Notes under the pieces: generated by a model
The model's database searches: none
The model's input: the letters and a program-made list of their open reading frames with translations, nothing else
What the model was told of the DNA's origin: nothing
Shown: in pieces, positions 47,001 through 58,979 of the stretch
How the letters are laid out: the number at the start of each line of letters is the position of its first letter
Position numbering within the stretch: the stretch's first letter is position 1
Origin: Alopecurus myosuroides
Lineage: Eukaryota; Streptophyta; Magnoliopsida; Poales; Poaceae
NCBI GenBank assembly: GCA_028641055.1
Contig: CM054061.1
Location: 34,715,877 to 34,779,876 of the forward strand
Direction: 5' to 3'
Length of the DNA stretch: 64,000 nt
Made by a program: the position numbers and the translations under genes

Positions 47001-47836
47001 AGACACAATAGAAAAGTTCAACAAGGATACACCGGATGATTTGCTAAGGTTTTTGAAGCGACAAAGTACCAAAAAAGAAATACTTTGGCCCTACGGATTC
47101 AAGTGAGTGTTATTGTCTTGTAGACATTCCATTTTGCTTACCTGATGTCAAGTGTAATTAATGAGTATGCATGACTGCGTGTGTATACGTGCGCAGGTCC
47201 CACTTCATATTGTTCATCATTAGAATCGATCAAGGACAAGTTGAAGTCCGGGACTCGTTAACCTGGGACGCTGACACATGGAAGAGTTCGTATCAGATGC
47301 TTCAAAGGTATATATATATCGGCCTCTTTCGTTCATCGGCTTCTTTTTCGTTTATTTCCTGATATCAAGTTAGTAATAATTAACTCTTCTATTCATTTTT
47401 CTTTTGTCGGCCATGGTTTGGCAAATGTTTATCAAGGAAGAACCCGGTACATGGGCAGACAAGCTCAACTTTTAGATTAACAAAGTAAGTAGTACTACGT
47501 ACCCTGATTTAAATACCATTACCACAAGGCACTGATTATTGTGGATACTACGTTTGCGAGTACATTCACAGGATTATCAATGAGAAATCCCGTACTTCCA
47601 GAAATCTAGAAGTACGTAACCGGATCTTCACAACTTTTTTTATGTTGCCATCAATTATTTTTAGTTTTGTTCATAACTTAATTGTTTTCATCTACTTCTT
47701 TTAAAGATGCAACGAAAGCGGACGATGCTCAAACCAATCCAACGTTGCAAGGCAGTTGCAGAGGAATTGGCAGGATTTCTCCTCACGCAAGTCATAGATG
47801 AAGGCGGAGAATTTTTCCATCCTATGAATCAATAGC
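44066..47836 (+). pseudogene. TNPA-like CACTA gene with Ulp1-like C-terminus, decayed
   Basis: The ATG is at 44066. The N-terminus is acidic (a run of Asp near 44265-44285), then a GT donor at about 44327. From 44402 comes the TNPA-like domain, including W-K-K-D-L-W-K-K-Y near 44775, followed by a Pro-rich linker. The protease-like exons start near 46945: I-D-P-Y (46975), His at 47201-47203, Asp at 47252-47254 (17 codons later), and D-Y-C-G-Y-Y-V-C-E-Y with Cys at 47540-47542. A final helical exon ends at the stop near 47836. Damage seen: stop TGA near 44447, frameshift near 44730, frameshift near 45045, stop TGA near 45750, stop TAA near 46209, and stop TAG plus a lost acceptor AG near 47420-47475. 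The product would bind element ends and perhaps act on SUMO-like or ubiquitin-like conjugates; this copy is inactive. Confidence 0.8.
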
Positions 47837-48187
47837 CAGCTCCCTTCTCTATGCAAGTATACAGCTATTGGAAACGAACTTCAGATTATGTAATGCTCGG
47901 CCAGTACTTCGTGTTACATGTATATATATATGTACTTTTATTTGGTGCATCAACATTTAACCGCAAACACGGAATCGGAAACACTTAACCGCAAACACGG
48001 AATCAGTGTTACCGGATACCTATTTCCGATTCCGTGTTCGTAAAAAACGAAACACAGACACACGGAATAGGAAAGACGTAACCGGAAACACATAAACGAA
48101 AACCCTGAAAATACGGAACACGCCCTAAACCCTAAACCCCAAATACGGAATCGAAAACCCTAAAAAGAAAAGGGAAAAAAAGAAAAA

Positions 48188-48397
48188 AAAGCATTAGGAC
48201 CGGTTGGTGTTACCAACCGGTTCTAAAGGTCCTCCGCCTGCGCGCACTCTTCGGGGCCCACGTGGAGGCCTTTAGCACCGGTTTGTGACAGACCGGTTCT
48301 AAAGAGGGGCCTTTAGTCCCGGATACGTAGCACCGGATGTGTATCCGGGTCCAAAGGCCCTTACAAACCTGTGCGAATACCCCTTTCTCCACCAGTG
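48188..48397 (-). mobile_element. CACTA transposon right end (inverted CACTGGTGGAGAAAGG)
   Basis: Subterminal palindromes (ACCGGTTGGTGTTACCAACCGG and TTTAGCACCGG motifs) lead to the inverted terminus ending CCACCAGTG at 48397, followed by GTG. It lies about 560 bp beyond the TNPA-like gene and is probably that element's end. No left terminus of the same sequence was found. Confidence 0.7.
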
Positions 48398-48674
48398 GTG
48401 CTTCATCAGTGGGATGTCTCATTTGTTTATTGTCTTTCATATAAACTTAGATCATATTCCCTATTGAACTGTGGCAGTCAAATGCTTTCCCTATTGAAGA
48501 GTTCTCACTTAGTACATTTTGGAAAACAGAAATTTGTTCGGTTAATATATGGGTAGAGAGTGATCGTGTAGGTATCGAGTTATGAGCACAACATGTGACT
48601 TAACTCTTTGAGTATGCGGTACACGCTTTCTCTGATTTACAAGGACCTGGGCTAGCTAAAAATTTGACGCAAAA

Positions 48675-48770
48675 AATTGGCATGACCTTTGCTAAAAAAG
48701 GTCATGCCGGAGTGCTAGAAATTTGCCGGAACGGAAATTAATCGACGTTCCGGCAAAACGTTAGCAACTC
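48675..48770. repeat. Two adjacent short hairpins
   Basis: GGCATGACCTT and AAGGTCATGCC (48678-48708) form one hairpin. TTTGCCGGAAC and GTTCCGGCAAA (about 48732-48767) form another. They lie directly before the 5S-like stretch. Confidence 0.8.
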
Positions 48771-48829
48771 AATGTACCTGCAATATGTATTTGAACAACA
48801 TACATGCGTGCGAAACACTTGGATTCGGG

Positions 48830-48912
48830 ACGGGATGAAACTCGGAAGTTAAGCGTGCTAGTGCTAGAGTAGTGGGAGGATGGGTGACCGAGCGGGAAGT
48901 TTGACCACGAGT
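48830..48912 (+). ncRNA. 5S-rRNA-derived sequence (not a functional 5S gene)
   Basis: The stretch contains GAAGTTAAGCGTGCT (48845-48859), TAGAGTAG and AGGATGGGTGACC (48877-48889) in the order and spacing of the internal promoter (A box, intermediate element, C box) of plant 5S rRNA. The first 30-40 bases of 5S and the 3' end are not conserved. It is embedded in a CACTA end region. Candidates are a 5S-derived SINE, a Cassandra-like element fragment or a capture by a CACTA element. Confidence 0.75.
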
Positions 48913-49061
48913 AAGTAATTTGACTAGAGATAATTGTAGTTAACCACTAAGCAAATAATACAAATTCTGAAAAAAAGGGAGTGAAAAAAGGGAGAGAAAA
49001 ATTGGTGTGAAAAATAATTAGAAACCCAAATGAATTAAAGAAATTACGAAATAAGGTTTAG

Positions 49062-49267
49062 TCCCGGTTCATGTGGCCAACCGGGACTAAAGGTCCTCCG
49101 CCCCCCGGCTCCGCCACCCGCCCACGTGGCCGGGCCTTTAGGCACGGTTCGTAAGAGGCGCGGCTAAAGGGGGGGGGGGTCTTTAGTCGCGCAGAGCTAG
49201 TCCCGGTTGCGCGGCTGGGACTACTGGCACTGGCGAACCGGGACTATAGGCCTATTTTCTACCAGTG
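49062..49267 (-). mobile_element. CACTA transposon right end (inverted CACTGGTAGAAAATAGG)
   Basis: TTTAGTCCCGG palindromes (49069-49093 and others) lead to the inverted terminus ending TTTTCTACCAGTG at 49267, followed by TAC. The 5S-like stretch and the hairpins lie just inside it. Confidence 0.75.
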
Positions 49268-50272
49268 TACAGCAACAAACGCTCTAGACTTTTTTCTCAT
49301 TTATCTAGAGCATCAAATGTATGTGCCAGGCTCTCTGCTTCCAGACAACATGTCTTATGGTTGGGACACCATATTAACCTGGCAAAATTGTTTCTGTGAA
49401 ATTCAGTCAACGATAATGTTGTATGAGTTCAACCATGATTAAAACGAGACCACAGCCAGCCACTGGAATCCATCCATCCCCAGGATTGGCAGTAGTTGAG
49501 ATCACATTTTTCTTTTAATAGGCAGTTTAACCAAGATTTATCTATAGCATCAAATATATGTGCAAGGCAGTAAAACCACTGATTCTACTCTTCTATTTTT
49601 TCCTTTCACCTAATTGCCTCCCAAATGCAAGAAGCTAGGGCACCGGAAAGATGGCAGAAACTATAATTTTCATGGTCTAAAAATCATCTCACCAAAGTAT
49701 ACAGAGACAAGGCTATATTACTTTTCTTCGGACGTCAGCTTCTATATACTCTTACTACTACCACAGCTACTGGGCATTTACACCCTACAACATCGCAAAA
49801 ATAACAACGGGGCATGCTAAACCAGCGTCTCAAGTTCAACATCTACCTCTGCTCTAGCTAATATCAGCATAATCCGGCATTTCTACTACACAAAACAGAG
49901 CCAACCTCAACATACCAGAAAGGATGGAACGTAGACACAGAAAGGTAAATCGAGGGAGAAGAGGGGGTGGGTACCGAAGCTTAAGCTTGGTGCAGGGCGG
50001 GCAGGTGAGGCTCCTCAACGGTGGTGTGCGCGGCGGGCGACAGATAGACGAAGGGGATTCTACGGGCTCGACAGCGGCCTCCACAGGCTCGACAAAGGGG
50101 CGGCTCGTCGATGTCGGTGTGCGTGGTGGAAGGCAGAGGGGTGTGCACGGCGGGCCGCAGACGGGACGGCAGAGGGGAGCGGCTAGGGTTCGTCGTCACG
50201 CGAGAAGAGAGGGGAATTAGGGAATTGGATGGATCGAGAGAGAGGCCAGGGAAGAAAAATGACTAAGTCCCA
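49268..50272. other. Unassigned; right part leader-like
   Basis: From 49268 to 49900 I see nothing recognisable. Positions 49920-50220 are GC-rich and, on the minus strand, look like a transposon leader, but they lack a supported product. Confidence 0.3.
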
Positions 50273-50490
50273 GAGCCATCTTAGCACCGGCGCAGTGGTC
50301 ATCTAGGCGCGCCGGGATTAAGTGGGATAGGACCCACTCAGCGGTGAGAGGCACATCTTAGCGCCGACGCGTCCAAAGGCGTGTCGCGCCGGGGCAAAGG
50401 GGGCGGGACCCACCTAGCCGACAGCACGTGAGGCACATCTTAGCGCCGGCGCGTCCAAGGGCCCAACGCGCCGGGGCTAAGTTTGACATT
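50273..50490. repeat. CACTA subterminal repeats (CTTAGCGCCGGCGCG)
   Basis: Three copies of (T)CTTAGC(A/G)CCG(G/A)CGC, each followed some 25-35 bp later by GCGCCGGG, match the style of the subterminal repeats at 34050-34320. This suggests the same CACTA family as the TNP2 fragment to the right. Confidence 0.6.
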
Positions 50491-50907
50491 TTTTTCCTGG
50501 TTTGCCTTTTTTTCTTTAATTTATTTCTTGTGACTAAATAAAAGAGGGTACTAATAATAAACTTAATTTTATTAGGGTAAATAAAAGAAATAATGATATA
50601 TGTGTAATAAGATATTTTCCTCTCGCCAAAATAATGTGTGGAAGTACTAGTACAAAATTAGAAACATGCAATAATGATATCGATATAATTAAGATATGTG
50701 TGGAAGCAGTAGTACAAAATTAGAGACACACATGCATGCATGGATGCATGTAATAGGATAACTTAAGTGGGGCCCACCCCTTTTAGAAACGGAAGCTACA
50801 CACATCGATCACTGTTATCGATTTAATTAAGAAAGAGTTGCACATAATAATACAATGTTAATGATAATTCTATCGTCACAACACACACTGCGAGTGTTTC
50901 TGTCTCA
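50491..50907. other. AT-rich stretch without recognised features
   Basis: A partial duplication is visible (TGTGTGGAAG near 50635 and 50697). Otherwise there is nothing I can support. Confidence 0.3.
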
Positions 50908-52199
50908 TCATTTCATCACAATCTTCTTCTTTCCATTCTTGGATGTCGTTGTATACTTTACCCCTATCTGATGACTTCTTCTTGTGCTGGGATCACCTGA
51001 CCTAGGTAGCGTGGTCCTGCTTCTTCTTTTGGTGTATGTTGCATTGTCTTCATTTGGTTCTGCTATCACTGGGTCTCCGACGAGGCCGTCAAAGTTATTC
51101 TCGTTAGAAAATCCATCCATTCCGACAACGTTCCTTTTTCCTCTCCTTACGATAACACGGCTAGGCCTGGACGGGTCGGTTATGAAGAAGCATTGCTCCA
51201 CGTGCTTAGCTAGTACCCATGGCTCATTTTGAGCGGTGGCGTTTGTGGTCTTGCATTTGTTGACTTCAGGTATACACATGGTGACAAAATATTTGCCTTT
51301 GGTTTCGATGGTCTTAGCCCATCATACACGAAACATCAGCACATTCTCCCTAGCGTAGTCACGCTCCCAGATGTCCTCGATCCTTCCGTAATATCTTTTC
51401 TTGACATCACCCGTGTAGGATTCCATCGTTACCCCAGAGTTCTGGTAGTCCCTACTTTTGTCTTTTTCTTCCGTGTAGAATGTGAACCCGTTGATATCGT
51501 ATGCTTGGTAAGTCATGAGGTTCGGCGGGGGGCCATATGAAAAAGCCAAAATTAGTTTACCATTCTCGCTGGTCATTGTCGGGGGATCAACATTAATCTG
51601 GTCTTTGAACCAGCGAACGAAAGAGGAGTTGTGCGTTCTTAGTATATCTGCTTCGGTCATCGGCTTGCGAGCATTGTTTGCTATTTTTTTTGTGCTCTTC
51701 TAACCAAGGATCCACATCATCGATGTGCTGAAGTACTACTAAGTTGGCCCTGTCAAAGTCGGATGTCCGCCCCTCAAAGGCCACGTGCATTTCCTGCCTG
51801 CCCGTTTTATGGCCTGCTCCCTCGAACCTGCCAATGTGCTTGTTTTCCGTCAAACCAACCGGCTTTTCGATGTTCAGATAATTCTCGCAGAAAGAGATTC
51901 TCTCTTCGGTGAGAAACCCCTGGACGATGCTTCAATCCGGATGTGACCTCTTACGAACGAAACCTTTGATGACCCCGTTCATTCTTTCGAACGACATCAT
52001 GTTGTGCAGGAATGCCGGCCCGAGATCGATGATATCATCTACGATATGGATTAAGAGATGGACCATTATGTCGAAGAATGCGGGCATGAAGTACATCTCA
52101 AGGTCGCATAGGATCATAACGATCTCTTCCTGCAGCCTTCCGAGTTTCTTCACGGTGATCGACTTCCGAGTGATGATGTCGAAAAAGTTACATAGATCC
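50908..52199 (-). pseudogene. CACTA TNP2 transposase, 3' part (DUF4218/DUF4216)
   Basis: Read leftwards, the DUF4218 region (52199-51930; H-N-M-M-S-F-E-R near 52000) is followed by a linker and a DUF4216 region (51540-51180; Y-Q-A-Y-D-I-N-G near 51500). A Lys/Arg-rich tail runs to the stop at 50908. Each block is open but they lie in different frames, with breaks near 51910, 51690-51590 and 51320-51280. The 5' side is cut at about 52200 by a gypsy LTR fragment, so the catalytic domain is missing. It parallels the plus-strand fragment at 39006-40633 but is a distinct, divergent copy. Confidence 0.8.
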
Positions 52200-52698
52200 T
52201 CCGGTGATGATTCCCCTCTCCGGAAGGGTGCCTGGAAGAGCTTCAAAACCCTCCCGGACAAGGGTTGGCGCTGGTTGTGACCTCTGGACTTCTTGTGGTT
52301 TCTCGATCGGGTCTTTAGGTTTTTTCAGGCGGGAGGAATATATAGGCAAAAGGGCGGCATCAGTAGCCACCCGAGGGCCCCACGCCATAGGAGGGCACCG
52401 ACCAGGGGTGAGACGCGCCCTGGTGTGGCGTGGACCCCTCTTGGGACGGCTACTCCTCCCCTTCGGGCTTCTAGAGTCTTCTGCTGTAATATTTGCGTCC
52501 AATTCCGAGAATATTTTGTGACTAGCTTTTGTGAAAGAGAAAAACAGTAGAAAGCAGGAACAAGCACTGTGGCATCTTCTTAATAGGTTAGTCCCAGAAA
52601 ATGCATAAAAATGCTATGAAGTGTAAACAAACATGTGGAAATTGATACAATAACAGCATGGATCATCAAACATTATAGGTACGTTAGAGACGTATCAC
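52200..52698 (+). mobile_element. Gypsy LTR 3' fragment (ending GAGACGTATCA)
   Basis: It starts inside an LTR (TCCGGTGATGATTCCCC) and includes the typical ATATATAGGC near 52338. It ends TAGAGACGTATCA at 52698, the well-known end of a Triticeae gypsy LTR class. It truncates the TNP2 fragment on its left. Confidence 0.65.
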
Positions 52699-53626
52699 AA
52701 GTCAACCAACTTATCCTATTTCATCAAGTGATGTCATGCCCGCCTCCCAACCATAGAACACGTTGACCCTTGGATGTAAGTGAAAGTGAACCCCAATTGG
52801 TTGGATCTTGCTACAATTGGATGAGCATGATCTACGTTGATATATTATAAGGAATGACCCTAATAATCATGTCTTCTTCTCAATCAAAGGACATATAGAA
52901 AACATATAAAACATGCACAAGTTAAGAACTAGTTGTGTAGTATAGTCTTCCTTCATCTGCAACGCATCTTGCATTGGTGGTGCCATGTCGAGGTTCACCA
53001 CAAGTGCAATCCTTCTGATTCCCAACATCGATATGATCAAGTTTAGGATGATTTTCTGCCTACAAATAGTGCTAGGTAAAGCTTCTCAAACTTATAAACT
53101 TCTAGACTATAACATATCACATTTCCTGCAAGACAAAGTTAGACGACTCTAACATTTGTTTCCAACTTTAAGTGTGGTTGTAGAACATACAGAACGAACC
53201 GTTAAATAACCTACGATTTCATAAGGCATTATTATTCACGTTGCTAGATTCACATTGTGAGGTGATTGAAACATGTACATTACTAAAACATCTTGAGCCT
53301 CAATCTAAACATATTCATAACCATGACCCCTGTGTGGATCCAATCAGAATGCCCCCTCCACAATATTGTTTACGAAGCCAACTATAATGAGACCCAAAGC
53401 TACTGAAATCATTCTTTGGACTAGACGAGATATCGCAGGGGCAACTCAAACATCCTGAATTGCCAAAACTTTTTGAAAATTTCAATATGCCGTCAGAAAC
53501 AAAACAACAATGCTTGTTGGGAAAAATCCATAAGTAATTTGAATGTTGCAGAACTTTCCAAAATACATGCACAAACTTATGCAATGCATGGACACATTGG
53601 TTCTCTAAATCAAATATTGTACATAC
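52699..53626. other. Unassigned AT-rich stretch
   Basis: No gene, terminal repeat or tandem repeat is recognised between the LTR end and the CACTA terminus at 53627. Confidence 0.3.
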
Positions 53627-53840
53627 CACTAGTGGAGGGCAGCTCTTTTGCCGCGGTAAGGGAGAGGGGGCTTACGCACCGGCTGCCCAACCAGGTTTCG
53701 CAAACCCGGGATAAAGCCCACTCTAATGACCCTGTGGTTGATACTAACCGGGGTAAAAGGAGAGCCCACGTGTGATGTGCGCAGCGTGCATGCAGGCACC
53801 TTTTTACCCCGGTTGGTAACACCAACCGGGCAAAAGGGGC
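53627..53840 (+). mobile_element. CACTA transposon terminus (CACTAGTGGAGGGCAGC)
   Basis: This is a left terminus after TAC. It is followed by subterminal repeats including TTTTACCCCGGTTGG facing CCAACCGGGCAAAA near 53800-53835. The element carries the protease-like exons at 54086-54652. Confidence 0.75.
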
Positions 53841-54085
53841 GCATCCACGTCAGAGTTTTGGGTGTTTCTCTGCTGCGGCAGAGCTTTGGCATGTTTCTTT
53901 TGGGGCTGTTTTTTGTGAGGCTCTAAATGACATATTTTTTTGCACATCGATAGTAGTCATCATAAAAATCATTGCATGCATTGATATCATCAAAATATAA
54001 TTACACTGGTCTCAGTTAGATCATTACATCTGAATAGAGTTATACACACTGAGATCATTACATGCAGATCTTTGGTTATACTTAA

Positions 54086-54657
54086 CAATGCAATGTTCCA
54101 TTTTCAGATATGACCTCCTTCAGCAGAAAACCCGCAAATTCCTCTTGAAGTGCTTGTAACCAGACTGCCGGTAGGAGATACCTCTGGAGATCGTGGAGCG
54201 TTATATTTATCCTTCTTCTTAACCGCTCATTCACGATTATCCTTATGTTCTCCATGACATAGAAGCCACATAAATTTGTTCCCTGTGGCTACTGAGGGCA
54301 CTTTACGAGAAATATAATTGAGTCAAATAATGCTCAAGGAATTAAAAAGAGATGCGTGAATTTAGCAAGTACTACTTACGATGAGTGGGTAAAATCTCAT
54401 ATTCAACTCCGTTAAACCGGATTGTTGCTTCCTTATCCGCTTCCAAGCCCTGTCCGGGAAATAAATAAATAAAGAATATATGGGTCATCGTACAATAATG
54501 ATTGAACAAAAGGGGACGGTGTAGTGCGACAATGATTGAACTTACTTTGTGAGCATTGACATAATGGGCTCGTAATCCTCCTTGCCTTTATCCATCGAGT
54601 TCATGAGATCAACTATTCCGGTGTCAACATGAATGTTGAAACGAATCCAGTGAAAAC
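54086..54657 (-). pseudogene. Ulp1-like protease exons of a CACTA TNPA-like gene, interrupted by a copia insertion
   Basis: On the minus strand the fragment begins at the catalytic region H-W-I-R-F (His 54650-54652). It continues through V-D-T-G and a GT-AG intron to a short exon near 54450-54390. It then reaches C-P-Q-stop-P-Q-G-T-N-L-C-G-F-Y-V with Cys at 54268-54270, and ends at TAA near 54088. The stop TAG at 54289-54291 replaces what is normally Gln. Everything upstream of the His codon is gone: a copia LTR ends at 54658, five bases before it. Related modules in this window lie near 47200-47836, 59803-60777 and 35212-35583. Confidence 0.75.
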
Positions 54658-56330
54658 TGTGAAGGGCTCGTTGCATAGATAACAAAAAAATTCCTACGCC
54701 AGAGACACCCAAAGGCCAAGATCTAATCTAGGAGACGAAGTGCAACGGGCAAAGAGAGGGTTAAGGAGAACACATACCCTCGAAGACACAAAGCGTTACG
54801 AGATCAAATCTCGTAGGTTGCGTAGCCGTACTCACACCGATCCCGAGAGCGAGAAGATGTGCACCGCAATCCGGCAGTGCCTCCGTGATCGGTCACACAT
54901 ACGATTGACGACGACCTCTGTTCCCTCGATCCAGCGGGGCGCGGAAGTAGAGGATCCCTCAGAACTCCAGTAGCACGATGACGTGATGGTGGTGAAGAAT
55001 CCCACGGTTAGGGCTTCGCCAAGCCGGAGACCATGGAATTGAGAAGCGGGTGGAGAGGAAATCAGGTGGGCAAGTGTGTGGAGGAAGGAGAGCTCTCACC
55101 CTCCTTTTATAGGGGAAGGGAGGCAGCCAAGGGGTGGGTGCAGCCAGCCCATGGTGGTGCCCCCACCTCTTCCCTCATCATGTGAGTGGACACTCCAGTC
55201 ACACCCACTCATTTTCCCATTATTTCCCACTTGGAAAATCCAAAGGTTTTCCTTTAATAAATAAATAAAACATTTTTATTTCTTTATTTATATTTGTTAA
55301 TTCCATTAACAAAAATTTGCATATAGCACCTCGAATCATTCGTTAATTCTATTAACAACCATTCGACGAAAAACCCCTTGAACTATTTCAATTTTCCCCG
55401 AAACAATTTTGGTGCTGCCCAAAATATTCTTCGATATTCCGTATCCTCTCAAACGTGTCATCGAACCTTAAGTGTGTCACCCTACGGTTTGTGAATAAGA
55501 TAGACATGATCGAGACTCCTCTCCGATCAATAATCAACAGCGGGATCTGGAGATCCGTGATGACTCCTATATATTGAACGATGACTCTCGTGATCGTTTG
55601 AACCAACAACGTCGTGAACTATTTCAATCTCGTTACCGACAAGTATTCTTTTCTCATTCCCATGATATAACATCCTTGTGATCATATCACGTGCTTGCAA
55701 GCGGTATCGATGTGATATCACCGAGAGGGCCCAGATTATATCTCTCCGTAATTTTTGATGGACAAATCCCACTCTTGATCCAGGATACTCAACTAATACT
55801 TTCCGAATACATAACAACACCTTTATAGCCACCCTTTCATGGTGTGACGTTTGATGACATCAAAGCATCCTTCCGGTATCAGTGATTGACATGATCTCAT
55901 GGTCTAAGGAATTAGTTACTTCATATGTTTGATATAACAATGTAAACTTAATGATTTGATCGCATTTCTATATTCACTTTGGGTATATGTTCATCACATC
56001 ATTCTTGTAATGACATGACCCCGTTATTAACAACATCCAGTGTTCATGATCAGGAAACCTTGATCATCTATTAATCAACGAGCTTGTTAAAAGAGAGGCT
56101 TTACTAGGAACCTTTGTTTGTTTATTAAACACACATGTATCAACGTTTCCGGTTAATACAATTCTAGCATGATAAATAAACATTCATCATGAACAAGGAA
56201 TAAGATAATAACCATTTTATTATTGCCTCATGGGCATATTCCCTTTAGTCTCCCACTTGCACTAGAGTCAATAATCTAGTCTGTAAGCACTTAACACATA
56301 TGGCGTTCCAGTGTTATTACCATGTGTAAC
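54658..56330 (-). mobile_element. Copia retrotransposon 3' end with LTR (Angela/BARE/WIS-like), minus strand
   Basis: Read leftwards there is a short internal remnant (56330-56259), the polypurine tract AAGTGGGAGA (56258-56249) and then an LTR of about 1.59 kb (56246-54658). The LTR starts with the family's ATATGCCC...GGCAATAATAAA sequence and has a TATA box (CTATAAAAGG near 55110). Its first TG is mutated. It ends TTCACA at 54658, followed by GTTTT. The 5' LTR and gag-pol are missing, cut at about 56331. Confidence 0.75.
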
Positions 56331-58029
56331 ATCCTAGGTTTTTTTAAAGGAATAAACCAGCATGCATACATATCATCATAACATAGTCACACAAAAGTAC
56401 ATTTGAAAAATTAAACATCACTAAACAAAAACCCTATGTGTTTTCACCTCCAAAAATAACCCCTTTATTGGCTCCATGCAATTCACCTATAATAAAGCTT
56501 ATTTTGAATTTTCAAAAAATCACCAAACATTTTAAAAGTTTCAAACTTTGCAACCTAATATTCTACAAAACCATCTAAATTAGTTTGACTCATTCATTTA
56601 TTTGTTTGGGGTTTCCTTTGTTTAACAAAAGAAAACAGAAAAAGGAAAAAAAACCGAACAAAAAAAGGGGAAAGAGAGGAAACCCGGCCAGCCCAGCTCC
56701 CCCCCCCTTTTCTCCCTTGCACAGCAGGCCACAGGCCAAACCGCCTATCCACCGTGCGCGCGCAAAACAAACCAACTGAGCCCACCGCTCTCTCTCACTG
56801 TCACGTGGGCCAAGGTGACAACACGCTCGCGTCACGGTGACGTCAACCCCTAACTCCTCCCGTTTTCGCCGGAGAAACGCCGCACACTCCCCCCACGATC
56901 GCCACCTCGCTCTCGCCCATCTCTCCGCACCCGAGCGCTCCCCATAAGGCCCCTAACCCCCGCTCTCTTTCTCCCCTATCGCCTCGCGAAACCACGCCCC
57001 CAGGATGCCGATTTAGCTCGCCGGAAACCGCACGGCCACCGCGCCGAAAACCTTGATTCTTGTGATTCCCCGCCGCCCTTCCCCTCCCTCTTACTCTCTA
57101 TCTCTTCTCCTCGACCTTGCGCTCCACCTAAGCCGCTCCATCAAATTTTTGGCTCAGCACAGAGACCACGTCATGCGCGTTGAGGTCGCCGGAGATCACC
57201 GCGCCCCCGATCTTCTCCCCTCATCGCTCCCGGAAGCGAGAATTTCCGCCGTGAAGCCCATCGTCCTCGCCGTGCCCTTCTACGTTGATGCGACTACTCC
57301 GACGAGCTCGAGGTCCACGGGAGCTCAACTTCGGCGAACTCCCGAGGCTTCCACCACCGCGACCCCATCTCCGGCCGGTGAGCCTCTCCCGTTGTCTTTT
57401 TAGCCGTCCGATTTGATTTGTACGCCTAGGATTAGAAGCCCCCGCGAATCGGTATCCACCAGTTAGGTGGCGCCACTTGGCCGCTGAGTCAGCGCCAGTT
57501 AGCCCACCCCCCCGGGATTTAAATCATTTTGTTTAAATTTCAAAAATAGAAACTTTTGGAGTAGTTTTTAAATTCTCTACCCCGAAAAAAAATATTAGGT
57601 GGTCTCTGTATAAACTTTTGGAGTAGTTTTTAAATTGCCCAAACCACTCGTAACCACCATTTAATTCATAGTTTGAGTTCTACTATCCCAATTTTGTTAA
57701 TTTTGTAGTCTCTAGATTCCTTAGAACTTGTAGAACATCATGGAACGAGAGAAAACCAAAATTGTATCGTGTACACACTTTCTATTTCAAATTTAGTAAA
57801 ATCAGTATTTTTGAGTGAAACCAATTGGGTCACCTTGGTATTAGTAACCTCTGTCCAGAGAAATCAATGACCAATTTTTACAGAAACTTGAAAGTGTGTT
57901 TAAAATTTAATTAATCCAAAGTTCTATTAATGGACTACTAAACTGGAGTAATTAAATTAATGCATTGAAATAAAACTCAACCAGAGCCTTGTGTCAACAA
58001 AATAAAACTCATATAATGCCAAACACACC

Positions 58030-58135
58030 TCAAGACTATATATAACATGTGTAACATAAAATCTTGCATTCATGCATGCATACATGTCTATATATAACAT
58101 GTGTAGCATAAAATCTTGCATTCATGGTATGTTTA
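58030..58135 (+). repeat. Direct duplication of about 50 bp
   Basis: CTATATATAACATGTGTA followed by GCATAAAATCTTGCATTC occurs twice (about 58036 and 58088) with one or two differences. Confidence 0.85.
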
Positions 58136-58979
58136 TGTTTGTACTACTATTGCGTGTTTAGATTTTGGAGAAGACCAATACAAGTCCTGTGATTGTTGTG
58201 TTTGTGATGGTTGCTGCTACCAAGGAAAGTGATGCTCATGTCCTACTTTTGTTTTCAAATGCATTAGTGTTTTCAGTAGTATGCATGATAGGTGATATTA
58301 TTATTTTCCAAGTATATGGTATGCTCAGAACACCTAGTAGTGTGTAGCCAACCTGAAACCCCTGCTAGGTACTAGTTTAGCTATACTAGAACAATATCAC
58401 AACTGCTGGTGCTATTTATTGGGTTGTGATACTTTAAAACTTGAAATTTAACAACCCAATGAAACACCTGGGTGGATTGGTAATTGCTTGGATTATGTTG
58501 AGTGGCTACTGAGGGCCATGTCTATGGTGCTTGTCACCTGGGTCACTCCCAGGGCCATGGATGTGGTGGTTGTCACCTGAGGGTACATTTGTGGATTGCC
58601 ACCCAGGACTAAAGAGATCTGTAGGTCTTCCATGTATTGTTAGCTTCCAATGCAGCCTTGAGGTAATATGGGCTCTGCCAAGATTAAGTAAGTTGTGGGG
58701 GTTCCTCCTGTTGTATTGACATTGGATGGTAGAATTTTAGGAGCAACGAGTCAATACTGGTATGGTTGAATCCCTCTTCCCAAAGAACTTGTCTCATTTT
58801 TCTCTCGGGGAAAATTAGTCTCAAGGTGAAAGTGCACAACCTCTGCAGAGTTAAAAAAAACTAAGATCTTAGCCGTGTCCCCGGTTATGGGCCAGTTGAG
58901 CAAACTAGACATAGTTGGTGCTGAAGGATCTCCTCATCTTTTCTGAATAAATTAAAACATGCTAGAAACCTTTTCCTAG

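Noticed and set aside
48124..48140. Telomere-like CCCTAAACCCTAAACCC
   Set aside because: It is only two units, common by chance in plant DNA, with no extended array.
48830..48912. Functional 5S rRNA gene
   Set aside because: The first third and the 3' end of 5S are not conserved, and there is no tandem 5S array or normal terminator.
33263..49267. One large CACTA element bounded by the termini at 33263 and 49267
   Set aside because: The termini are similar but the flanking bases differ (ATT versus TAC), and other termini lie in between.
49267..53627. TAC next to both the 49267 and 53627 termini as a target duplication
   Set aside because: The two termini face away from each other, so they cannot be the ends of one element; a 3-bp match is weak.
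57053..57403. 116-codon frame in the GC-rich block
   Set aside because: It is CT-rich leader-like sequence without a domain, probably part of an LTR or leader.
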